From NCBI GenBank assembly GCA_016840385.1, contig JAEOSL010000019.1, forward strand, positions 1-38,445: a DNA stretch of 38,445 nucleotides. The letters run 5' to 3'. A program made the position numbers and the translations under genes. Every line of letters starts with the position of its first letter. The first letter of the stretch is position 1. The notes under the pieces are model-generated. The model was not told where the DNA came from. It did not search any database and saw only the letters and a list, made by a program, of their open reading frames with translations. Origin of the DNA: Candidatus Thorarchaeota archaeon. GTDB taxonomy: Archaea > Asgardarchaeota > Thorarchaeia > Thorarchaeales > Thorarchaeaceae. This document shows positions 31,828 to 38,445 of the stretch, piece by piece.

Positions 31828-32457
31828 CTAATCCTCCAAGAGCGCTTTGATACGACGTACTCCTTCAATTGCATCAGCAGCATAATCATCAGCGCCTAGC
31901 TCCTTCGCAATCTTCATGCTGAGTGGAGCGCCCCCGACAATCAGCTTCACACTTTCACGGAGTCCAGCTTCCTGAAGAGCTTCATGAACTGCAGTTATTT
32001 CTCTCATTGTCATCGTGAGTAGACAGCTTAGAGCAACAACTTTGGCGTTATGTTCTTTCACTGCTTTTACGATTTTATCTGCAGGACAATCCATACCCAT
32101 GTCTATGACATTAAAACCACCAGAAACTAACATGGTAGCTAGGATATTTTTACCAATGTCATGATTATCTCCCTTTACAGTTGCAGCAATGATTGGAATC
32201 CTCACTCCTTCTTCATCAGAGGATAGATACGGTTGAAGGATAACAAAAGCCTCTTTCATGGTTTCTCCTGCAAGAACTAATTCGGTAAGGAAGTACTCGT
32301 TTGTTTCATATCGTCGGCCGACTTCATCCATCCCCTTTGTGAGGGCACCAAGAACAGAATAAGGGTCAGTACCAGCATCGAGATGTTTCTGGACAGCTCC
32401 TGCAATATTATCAACGTCTAGTTCAATGATCATGTTTGATATTTCTTCGAAACTCAT
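31828..32457 (-). CDS. Corrinoid (B12-binding) methyl carrier protein, MtbC/MttC-like
   Basis: 209-residue cobalamin-binding methyl carrier. Residues 1-85 are the helical cap (B12-binding-2 type: DPYSVLGALTKGMDEVGRRY, YFLTELVLAGETM). Residues 88-209 are the Rossmann-like B12 domain with the cobalt-ligating motif D-x-H-x-x-G (Asp97, His99, Gly102 in GDNHDIGKN), then ALSCLLTMTMREI and VGGAPLS. In methylotrophic archaea and acetogens such proteins accept a methyl group from a specific methyltransferase and pass it to a second one. It is the first gene of a three-gene minus-strand operon and faces the GH94-like gene across two inverted repeats. Confidence 0.93.
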   Translation of the reverse strand: MSFEEISNMIIELDVDNIAGAVQKHLDAGTDPYSVLGALTKGMDEVGRRYETNEYFLTELVLAGETMKEAFVILQPYLSSDEEGVRIPIIAATVKGDNHDIGKNILATMLVSGGFNVIDMGMDCPADKIVKAVKEHNAKVVALSCLLTMTMREITAVHEALQEAGLRESVKLIVGGAPLSMKIAKELGADDYAADAIEGVRRIKALLED

Positions 32458-32501
32458 CGTAAAGTATCTCCAATTTTCTTGACTCTGATTGTCAAATGCT
32501 A

Positions 32502-32522
32502 CCCTTTTATGTTACAAAAGGG
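32502..32522. promoter_or_regulatory. Inverted repeat at the corrinoid-operon promoter
   Basis: The half-sites ccctttt (32502-32508) and aaaaggg (32516-32522) form a perfect 7-base inverted repeat with a 7-base spacer, in the 138-base divergent gap. The left half overlaps a minus-strand TATA-like cataaaag about 50 bases before the corrinoid gene's ATG, as expected for a repressor operator. Confidence 0.5.
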
Positions 32523-32538
32523 GATAATATTCTTTTCA

Positions 32539-32556
32539 TTTTACCAAGTAGTAAAA
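32539..32556. promoter_or_regulatory. Second inverted repeat at the GH94-like gene promoter
   Basis: The half-sites ttttac (32539-32544) and gtaaaa (32551-32556), with a 6-base spacer, lie 40 bases before GTG 32596 and could cover that gene's TATA region. Its half-sites differ from those of the neighbouring repeat, so two different regulators are possible. Confidence 0.38.
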
Positions 32557-32595
32557 GATTAATGCCCCATTCAGATAATTCCGGACTTCGTAAAG

Positions 32596-35328
32596 GTGAT
32601 TCAGATTACAGGCAAAGCATTCGGATCAGGTAATTTTGGTAAATGGATTAACGATGAACAAGGTCTCCCAGCGTATCAGTATACATGCAATCATCTGGAA
32701 GACCCTAAAGCCATCACGAAAACGAATAAACAATGGAGACCTGGGAATGAGCATCTACATCAAGTTGGAAACGATCGAGTAGTAGGTGTCGCTTCTAACT
32801 ATGGTCATATACAACTACGCCAAGACGAAGGAAGCCCAAAATTCCTCAATGACTATAATCCTGATGAAAATCAATATGCTGGAGGATTTGGGTATCTCAC
32901 TGATGGAAACGCTGTGTTGTCAACTTATTATCCTGGAAATTCTGAGTCCTTTGAGAGAATCTTTGGAATGGGATACTATAGAAAAATTGTCGAAGGTCAT
33001 GGACTGAAAGCAGACCAGACTATCTTTGCACCATTTGGTGATGATCCACTACTAATCTCTGAAGTAATAATCACTAATGAGAGGGATACTCCAGTAAATG
33101 TATCATGGACAGAATATTGGGGTTGTCAGACATACCAATTCTCATTCAAGGCATTGGCTAGAGCATTAGCTTCGAAGAAGATACATCCGAATCATTACCG
33201 TAGACAAATGTCCAAGCGATTCTCACACAACATTTCTGTAATTGGTAAGAATACAGGTCTGATAGATTATCAAATATTCAAGGGAAATCGACTTGGAGAC
33301 AAAATCGGTTGGGGAGCTCTAAGTTTTGCACTGAAATTCGTTGGAAAAGCACTCACTGGTGGTCGCTCGGTAAAAGGGCCTGTTAAAGAAGCAGTGTTAG
33401 AAGATGAAACATTACCACCAATCTTCCTTGTGTCGCTAGATGATTCATTTGATGACTGTGGTACAGATGCCGCTGCATTCTTTGGTGAGGGAGGGGTTAT
33501 TTCCCCAGACGGAATAAACGATCTGAAATTTGATTCAACAACAGGTTTGTTTCTGCAGAGAAAATTGGAACTCCAACCAAACGAGCGTAAAACAATTCGG
33601 TTTGCCTATGGCTATATTCCTGAAGGATTCGAACTTCATAATATTGTGGAGAAATACAAGGACAAGGATATTTTCGCGAAATCTTGCAATTCTTGGAAGG
33701 AAGGTAGAATTGAACTAGATTTAGATGAGAAGTGGGTTGATCGCGAGCTCTCTTGGCATAACTACTATCTAAGAAGTAATCTGACTTATGACAGCTTCTT
33801 CAAGGAACATATCCAATCACAAGGTCATGTCTACCAATACATAATTGGATTCCAAGGTGCAGCTCGAGACCCCCTCCAGCATGCTTTACCTTTCATCTAT
33901 ACCGATGGAACCATCGTGAAAGAAGTACTACGGTATACCCTCAAGACAGTAACCGATGAAGGTGAAATTCCGTACGGTATCGTTGGAAGTGGTATGGTGA
34001 TGCCATCACCATTTAGACCGAGTGATCAAGAGATGTGGTTACTTTGGTTGGCTAGTGAATACGTATTAGCTAATCGAGACAAAGAGTTTCTGGAAGAAAT
34101 TCTACCAACTTATCCAGTTTATGGTAAAAAAGCAGGCAAAGCCAGTGTACGAGATCTGCTTGCTAGATGTTATCGACACTTGGTTGAAAATACGGGAACT
34201 GGAAAGCACGGTCTCCAAAGACTCTCGAATGGTGATTGGAATGATGCGATGGTAATTGGATACGCTCCACAAGAAGAACATGACAATGTGGAAGAAGTTG
34301 GTGAGAGTGTATTGAATGCAGCAATGGCAGGATATACACTTGACATATACTCTCGATTGTTAGAATATATCGGTGATTCAACATTTGCTGAAGAGGTCAA
34401 AGATTACACAGAAAAACAGCGTCAGGCGGTTCGTGAACAGTGGACCGGAAAATGGTTCAAACGTGCTTGGCTTACTGAAGAGATAGGTTGGGTTGGAGAG
34501 GACAATCTCTGGTTAGAACCACAACCATGGGCAATCATCGGTGGAGCCGCAGACTCTGAAATGGCAAAGATCCTTTCCCAGTCAATTGATGATCTGTTGC
34601 GTAAACCTACGAAAGCAGGAGCTATCATTCTCGCAAAGCCAGATGAAAAGATGGTGGGAGCACCTGGTACTGGTACGAACTCAGGAGTCTGGCCATCAAT
34701 CAATGGTACTCTGATATGGGCACTTGCTCTTGTAAATGGAAATATGGGTTGGGATGAATGGAAGAAGAATTCGCTAGCAGTTCGTGCGGAATCTTATCCT
34801 GATGTTTGGTACGACATCTGGAGTGGTCCTGATACCTACAATTCGGACTTGGCAAATCGTCCCGGTGAAACCATGTTATCAGCTGATGGTGGTCTAATAG
34901 ATGGAGATTTGGATGAAACCGACGATGAGTATACTACTGGAGGATTCCTAGGAGTCAATTGGACAGATTTTCCAGTGATGAATATGCATCCTCACGCTTG
35001 GCCGCTATACACTGTTTCGAAACTTCTTGGCATAGAATTCAACGATCATGGATTTGACCTAGCACCAACATTGCCAAAGGATTCTTACAAATTCTCATCA
35101 CCTCTGTTCGACTTAGAGAGAACAAAAGAAGGATACTCTGGAAAGTACAGTCCAAAAGTAGCAGGAAAATGGAGAATCAAGTTCAAACCAAATGAGACAG
35201 AACTTGATCGTCTTTCACGTTTGATAGTTAATGGAAAAGAGGTAGAGATAGCACGAGAGAACGGTATGATATATTGGGAAGGTGAGAGCTCACCTGAAAG
35301 CCCACTCGTATGGTCTCTCAAGTTCTGA
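32596..35328 (+). CDS. GH94-like glycoside phosphorylase (cellobiose-phosphorylase type)
   Basis: 910-residue intracellular enzyme of the GH94 type, which split beta-glycosides with phosphate to give sugar 1-phosphate. An N-terminal beta-sandwich (about 1-340; WRPGNEHLHQVGNDRVVGVA, LSTYYPGNSESFERIFGMGY) is followed by an alpha/alpha barrel with RDPLQHALPFIYTD, SDQEMWLLWLASEYVLANRD, the catalytic acid in GDWND (546-550), and a GTNSGVWPSINGTLIWAL phosphate/sugar site. The C-terminus is beta-rich (GKWRIKFKPNETELDRLS). No signal peptide. GTG 32596 follows a purine stretch; no nearby ATG. Substrate is unknown. It shares a divergent promoter with the corrinoid operon and precedes two more methyltransferases. 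Confidence 0.78.
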   Translation: MIQITGKAFGSGNFGKWINDEQGLPAYQYTCNHLEDPKAITKTNKQWRPGNEHLHQVGNDRVVGVASNYGHIQLRQDEGSPKFLNDYNPDENQYAGGFGYLTDGNAVLSTYYPGNSESFERIFGMGYYRKIVEGHGLKADQTIFAPFGDDPLLISEVIITNERDTPVNVSWTEYWGCQTYQFSFKALARALASKKIHPNHYRRQMSKRFSHNISVIGKNTGLIDYQIFKGNRLGDKIGWGALSFALKFVGKALTGGRSVKGPVKEAVLEDETLPPIFLVSLDDSFDDCGTDAAAFFGEGGVISPDGINDLKFDSTTGLFLQRKLELQPNERKTIRFAYGYIPEGFELHNIVEKYKDKDIFAKSCNSWKEGRIELDLDEKWVDRELSWHNYYLRSNLTYDSFFKEHIQSQGHVYQYIIGFQGAARDPLQHALPFIYTDGTIVKEVLRYTLKTVTDEGEIPYGIVGSGMVMPSPFRPSDQEMWLLWLASEYVLANRDKEFLEEILPTYPVYGKKAGKASVRDLLARCYRHLVENTGTGKHGLQRLSNGDWNDAMVIGYAPQEEHDNVEEVGESVLNAAMAGYTLDIYSRLLEYIGDSTFAEEVKDYTEKQRQAVREQWTGKWFKRAWLTEEIGWVGEDNLWLEPQPWAIIGGAADSEMAKILSQSIDDLLRKPTKAGAIILAKPDEKMVGAPGTGTNSGVWPSINGTLIWALALVNGNMGWDEWKKNSLAVRAESYPDVWYDIWSGPDTYNSDLANRPGETMLSADGGLIDGDLDETDDEYTTGGFLGVNWTDFPVMNMHPHAWPLYTVSKLLGIEFNDHGFDLAPTLPKDSYKFSSPLFDLERTKEGYSGKYSPKVAGKWRIKFKPNETELDRLSRLIVNGKEVEIARENGMIYWEGESSPESPLVWSLKF

Positions 35329-35365
35329 GATTTTCAAAAGTGGACAGGTGGAGAGATAATAGCTG

Positions 35366-36409
35366 ATGAAGTCACGTGATAGGACTTTGGCAGCAATAGA
35401 AGGTATTCCAGATGGGATTCCGTTCAATCCGTTTATCATGCATTTTGCTGCAGCAATAGACCAGTTGGATTATTCCAATGTCTACTGTAAGGATGCGTCG
35501 GTTCTTGCTGATGCTCAAGCAAAATGCGCATCTTCCTTTGGTATAGATCATGTCAATGTATCCACTGATGCCTATCGAGAAGCAAGTGCATGGGGGGTGG
35601 AGATTGACTTTTCTGGACATACACCTGTCGCTAAGACTCATCTAAGCATAGAGGAATTTGACTCGGTTGACACCCCAGACTTGAATTCTTCAATTCGTGT
35701 TCAGGACAGAGTCAAAGCTGTGCAACTATTGAAGGAACAAGTGGGAGATAACCAATGCATAGTGGGATGGATTGAAGCTCCATTTGCAGAAGTTTGCTGC
35801 CTTTTTGGGCTGATTGACATACTGAAGATGGCTCGAAAGTCCAACTGGACCGAGATAATCAGAGGTCTCATTAAACGAATCATACCAATTCAGAAAGAGT
35901 TTGCACTGATGCAGATTGAAGCAGGAGCGGATATCATTGGTGCAGGAGATTCTGCTGTTTCACAAATTGGACCGAAGAGGTATCAAGAAGCTTGTCTTGA
36001 ACCAACGAAAGAGTTGTTTCGAGAAATCAATAAACATGTACCATCCCTCTATCATGTCTGTGGTGATTCGTCGGTTATTGATAAAGATGGGAATAATATG
36101 CTCAAACTGGTTGCAGTATCTGGAACATCTGTGCTGGACATTGATTATCAGGTAGATATGAAATCAGCAAAGAAGATGGTTGGAGATAGAGTCTGTCTTC
36201 GAGGAAACACAAATACCACGATTCTTGGTGATACTATGTACGATGTTTCTCAGGTTGCAGAGGAGATATCTCAGACCATTCAAGCAGGGAAACAAGGTGG
36301 TAGGTTTATGTACGCTGCAGGATGTGAATGGCCCTGGCATCCCTTTGAACTGGCTGAACGGAATCTTAGAATCGCAAGAAAACTAATTGATGAGATTGGA
36401 GGATATTGA
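35366..36409 (+). CDS. MtaA/MtbA-like UroD-family methyltransferase with zinc site
   Basis: 347 residues. Starts SRDRTLAAIEGIPDGIPFNP, the usual head of MtaA-type methylcobamide methyltransferases. The zinc ligands of the family are present: His230-x-Cys232 in YHVCGD and Cys320 in AAGCEWP. AGADIIGAGDSAVSQIGPKR is the typical middle segment. Such enzymes move the methyl group from a corrinoid protein to a thiol such as coenzyme M. Whether this host has coenzyme M is unknown, so the acceptor stays open. It begins 37 bases after the GH94-like gene and is followed directly by another family member. Confidence 0.85.
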   Translation: MKSRDRTLAAIEGIPDGIPFNPFIMHFAAAIDQLDYSNVYCKDASVLADAQAKCASSFGIDHVNVSTDAYREASAWGVEIDFSGHTPVAKTHLSIEEFDSVDTPDLNSSIRVQDRVKAVQLLKEQVGDNQCIVGWIEAPFAEVCCLFGLIDILKMARKSNWTEIIRGLIKRIIPIQKEFALMQIEAGADIIGAGDSAVSQIGPKRYQEACLEPTKELFREINKHVPSLYHVCGDSSVIDKDGNNMLKLVAVSGTSVLDIDYQVDMKSAKKMVGDRVCLRGNTNTTILGDTMYDVSQVAEEISQTIQAGKQGGRFMYAAGCEWPWHPFELAERNLRIARKLIDEIGGY

Positions 36410-36410
36410 T

Positions 36411-37583
36411 GTGAACTCACGTGAACGTGTAATGGCTGCTCTGAATCATGAACAACCAGATATGGTTCCACTTGATCTCGGAGGAAATCAATCAGGTATC
36501 CACATTGTCGCATACAAACGCCTACTAGAATATTTAGATATTGAAGATCCCAACATTTGCTACAGTGATTTTGTTCAGCAGGTTGCTAAACCATGTGAGG
36601 AACTACTGACACGATTTGACATAGACATCAGATGGTTGCATCCTCCTTCAGCATACTTGCCAGAGAGTTTTGTCCCTGAGGTGGAGGGAGAATATCAGGG
36701 AAACTGGGATCAATTTGGAGTATTCTGGGGGAATAGTGCTGAGAAGAAACGTGAAGATATTCTCTATTATGATCCAGTAATTCATCCTCTTAGTGATATG
36801 AAAACAGTCCAGGAAATTCACGAATACGATTGGCCTGATGGTACTGATAGAACTCCTTTCAAAGGTTTGAGAGAGAGGGCCAAGAAACTAAGAGAAACTA
36901 CGGAATATGCTATTGCAACATCCCCACTTGGGTGTATTTACGAATACACAACGTTTCTTTTTGGATTCACGAAAGTGATGAGATATTTGCAGAGAGAGCC
37001 AGAACTAATTATAGCAGCCATGGAAGAGTTAGAGAAATATTGGACAGATTATGCAACTACATTTCTAAAAGAAGTCACTTTTGGCGATGAGTGCTATGTT
37101 GATATTGTAGCAAATAACGGGGATTTGGCACAACAAACAGGACCCATTATGAGTCCAAAAAGAATCTATGAACCTGTAATCAAACCGATTGAAAGGAGAT
37201 TTTCAGAAACCATCCATCGACTTGCTGATGTGAAAATAAACTACCATTGTTGCGGAGCAGTATCCCATTTCATCCCACATTTCTCAGAAATTGGGTATGA
37301 TGCAGTAAATCCTGTTCAAGTTGGAGCAACAGAGATGGAACCTTGCGGTCTCAAAGAACGTTTTGGAAAAATGATAACATTCTGGGGAGGTTTGTGCGAT
37401 ACACAAAACACACTTCCTTTTGGTACTCCAGAGCAGATACAGAAAGAAGTTCAACAAAATATGGCATGCCTGAAACCAGGTGGCGGTTATATCGCATCAA
37501 ACATCCACAACATAACTGCCGAGGTACCTCCTGAAAACATAGTGGCAATGTTTGAAGCAGCCAAGAAGTATCGATATTATTGA
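36411..37583 (+). CDS. UroD-family methyltransferase, partner of the MtaA-like gene
   Basis: 390 residues beginning at GTG 36411, chosen because ggagga at 36398-36403 sits just upstream and because the longer ATG at 36387 would overlap the previous gene. Head: SRERVMAALNHEQPDMVPLD. The zinc region has YHCCGAV (His279, Cys281), but the third ligand region reads YIASNIHN, so the MtaA zinc site is incomplete or shifted. VDIVANNGDLAQQTGPIMSP and VNPVQVGATEMEPCGLKERF are family segments. It follows the MtaA-like gene by one base, so the two are co-translated. Probably the substrate-side enzyme of the pair; that is inference. Confidence 0.82.
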   Translation: MNSRERVMAALNHEQPDMVPLDLGGNQSGIHIVAYKRLLEYLDIEDPNICYSDFVQQVAKPCEELLTRFDIDIRWLHPPSAYLPESFVPEVEGEYQGNWDQFGVFWGNSAEKKREDILYYDPVIHPLSDMKTVQEIHEYDWPDGTDRTPFKGLRERAKKLRETTEYAIATSPLGCIYEYTTFLFGFTKVMRYLQREPELIIAAMEELEKYWTDYATTFLKEVTFGDECYVDIVANNGDLAQQTGPIMSPKRIYEPVIKPIERRFSETIHRLADVKINYHCCGAVSHFIPHFSEIGYDAVNPVQVGATEMEPCGLKERFGKMITFWGGLCDTQNTLPFGTPEQIQKEVQQNMACLKPGGGYIASNIHNITAEVPPENIVAMFEAAKKYRYY

Positions 37584-37613
37584 TTCGGACTGAGGAGCAG
37601 CAGTTTCTGGGAT

Positions 37614-37622
37614 AGTTTAATA
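37614..37622 (+). promoter_or_regulatory. Candidate TATA box for the GNAT gene
   Basis: The block agtttaata lies about 42-50 bases before GTG 37664, with a Shine-Dalgarno ggagg at 37652-37656. It separates the GNAT gene from the methyltransferase operon. Confidence 0.4.
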
Positions 37623-37663
37623 CGAATAGAATATGCTCACAAACACTCAGTGGAGGCTTCAGA

Positions 37664-38254
37664 GTGAAACATAAACTGCTATGGGAGTTCCCAGGATCTC
37701 TAGAAACTGATAGATTGATTGTCAGAAAATACGAGAAAGGAGATGGCAAGGAATACTTTGCTCTCTTTGAGAGGAACAATAATCGTGAGAAACTCAAAGA
37801 GCATGTGGATGAAGCCCTCTCTGTAAAGACCGAAGAGCAAGCTGAGATTAGAATTAGAGAACACGAAGCAGAGTGGATTGCACGAAAGAGACTCGTATTA
37901 GGAATCTGGCTCAAAGAAACAGGTGAATGCATCGGACAGATATGGATTGAACCAGACAAGTGGGAAGTTCCTTCGTTCGAGCTTGGGTATTTCATTGATT
38001 CGGGATATCAGAGGAAAGGCTATGCACTGGAAGCATCAATTCGCTCACTCAAATTTCTCTTTGGTGATCTTAAAGCTCACAAAGTAATCATAATCACTCA
38101 GGACACAAATGAGAAGAGCTGGAAACTTGCAGAACGTCTTGGTTTTCCAAAAGAGGGACATTTTCGAGAATCACGAGCTAAAGATGGAAAACGATGGGGT
38201 ATGCTCTACTATGGCATGCTGAGGAATGAATATAGAAAAACAGTCAAGGACTAG
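37664..38254 (+). CDS. GNAT-family N-acetyltransferase (RimJ/RimL type)
   Basis: 196-residue acetyl-CoA-dependent acetyltransferase. Typical RimJ/RimL layout: LETDRLIVRKYEKGDGKEYF at the head, WLKETGECIGQIWIE, the FELGYFIDSGYQRKGYALEA segment containing motif A (QRKGYA) for acetyl-CoA, and NEKSWKLAERLGFPKEGHFR near the end, which is the strand-helix pair closing the fold. Substrate could be a protein N-terminus or a small molecule. GTG 37664 is fixed by the ggagg upstream. Confidence 0.9.
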   Translation: MKHKLLWEFPGSLETDRLIVRKYEKGDGKEYFALFERNNNREKLKEHVDEALSVKTEEQAEIRIREHEAEWIARKRLVLGIWLKETGECIGQIWIEPDKWEVPSFELGYFIDSGYQRKGYALEASIRSLKFLFGDLKAHKVIIITQDTNEKSWKLAERLGFPKEGHFRESRAKDGKRWGMLYYGMLRNEYRKTVKD

Positions 38255-38307
38255 TGCAAAATGGACACCAAGATATTCAATGAACTGACCGAAGAGTTAG
38301 ACAAGAT

Positions 38308-38445
38308 GTGGCAACAACTATGGAAGGACAATCGTCTACCCACACAACATCAATTCAGAAGATTACACTAGAATATATCCAAACTGAAGGATTGATTCTT
38401 GATATTGGGGGTGGAGGAGAGGGGCTTGTTTCCCGAATCGTGGGG
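38308..38445 (+). CDS. Class I SAM methyltransferase, 3' end beyond window
   Basis: The last 138 bases open a frame from GTG 38308 (or ATG 38320) that runs off the window. It reads SIQKITLEYIQTEG followed by LILDIGGGGEGLVSRIVG, the SAM-binding motif I of class I methyltransferases. Too little is visible to name the substrate. It begins 53 bases after the GNAT stop, so the two may be co-transcribed. Confidence 0.7.
   Translation, partial: MATTMEGQSSTHTTSIQKITLEYIQTEGLILDIGGGGEGLVSRIVG

Noticed and set aside
36387..36410. ATG 36387 as the start of the second plus-strand methyltransferase
   Set aside because: It would overlap the preceding gene, while GTG 36411 has a well-placed ggagga.
38261..38371. 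A 36-codon open frame after the GNAT gene
   Set aside because: It overlaps the head of the methyltransferase frame, which has a clear SAM motif; the short frame matches nothing.

Overview
This window is archaeal chromosome. It carries ribosomal proteins L21e and L37e, RNA polymerase subunit Rpb4/RpoF, an LSm protein, an aCPSF1-type KH/beta-CASP nuclease, a 20S proteasome beta subunit, SepF, an MCT-1-like PUA protein, Dim1/KsgA and an Mtq2-type methyltransferase. TATA-like boxes precede several genes and the one tRNA has archaeal-type introns. An Asgard (perhaps Thorarchaeia-like) origin fits the mix of FtsZ-type division, corrinoid methyltransferases and Thr-rich surface proteins, but that placement is inference.

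Layout. (1) 1-10.9 kb is a conserved informational core: L21e (5' end cut by the window), rpoF, DUF655, ksgA and Mtq2-like in one run, then FKBP, psmB, aCPSF1, convergent sepF, an SF2 helicase, a PUA protein, LSm and L37e. (2) 10.9-12.4 kb is a transition with a possible gene remnant, a zinc-ribbon protein and a flavoprotein. (3) 12.46-24.34 kb is the most unusual part. Nine short direct repeats, each copying the 3' end of a tRNA gene and all in one orientation, are spaced between genes and lead to an intact, apparently two-intron tRNA-Ala(GGC) at 24208-24343. Eight of the nine intervals hold exactly one gene; the ninth holds one large gene plus a possible small partner. Gene orientation is mixed and the cargo is poorly conserved: a beta-propeller, a DNA-methylase-like protein, small membrane proteins, a caspase-like peptidase, a beta-helix surface protein, a Thr-rich surface protein, and a 1231-aa ATPase-nuclease. 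I read this as an integron-like gene-cassette array whose recombination sites derive from a tRNA 3' end. No recombinase is encoded in the window. (4) 24.4-29.4 kb holds a HEAT-like/zinc protein, a membrane-anchored PHP-domain (DUF3604-like) protein and a GPH-type sugar transporter. (5) 29.4-37.6 kb is a metabolic locus: a corrinoid protein with two tandem UroD-family methyltransferases on the minus strand, diverging from a GH94-like glycoside phosphorylase and two more UroD/MtaA-family methyltransferases. (6) The right edge has a GNAT acetyltransferase and the start of a SAM methyltransferase.

How it works together: the core genes serve translation, transcription, RNA decay, proteolysis and division. 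The right-hand locus looks built to import or cleave glycosides and move methyl groups through a corrinoid carrier; substrates are unknown. The array between them looks like an accessory platform where single genes were captured in series. No gene-free stretch exceeds 300 bases; the longest two (10876-11171 and 23917-24207) each contain a coding-like open frame lacking a normal start.
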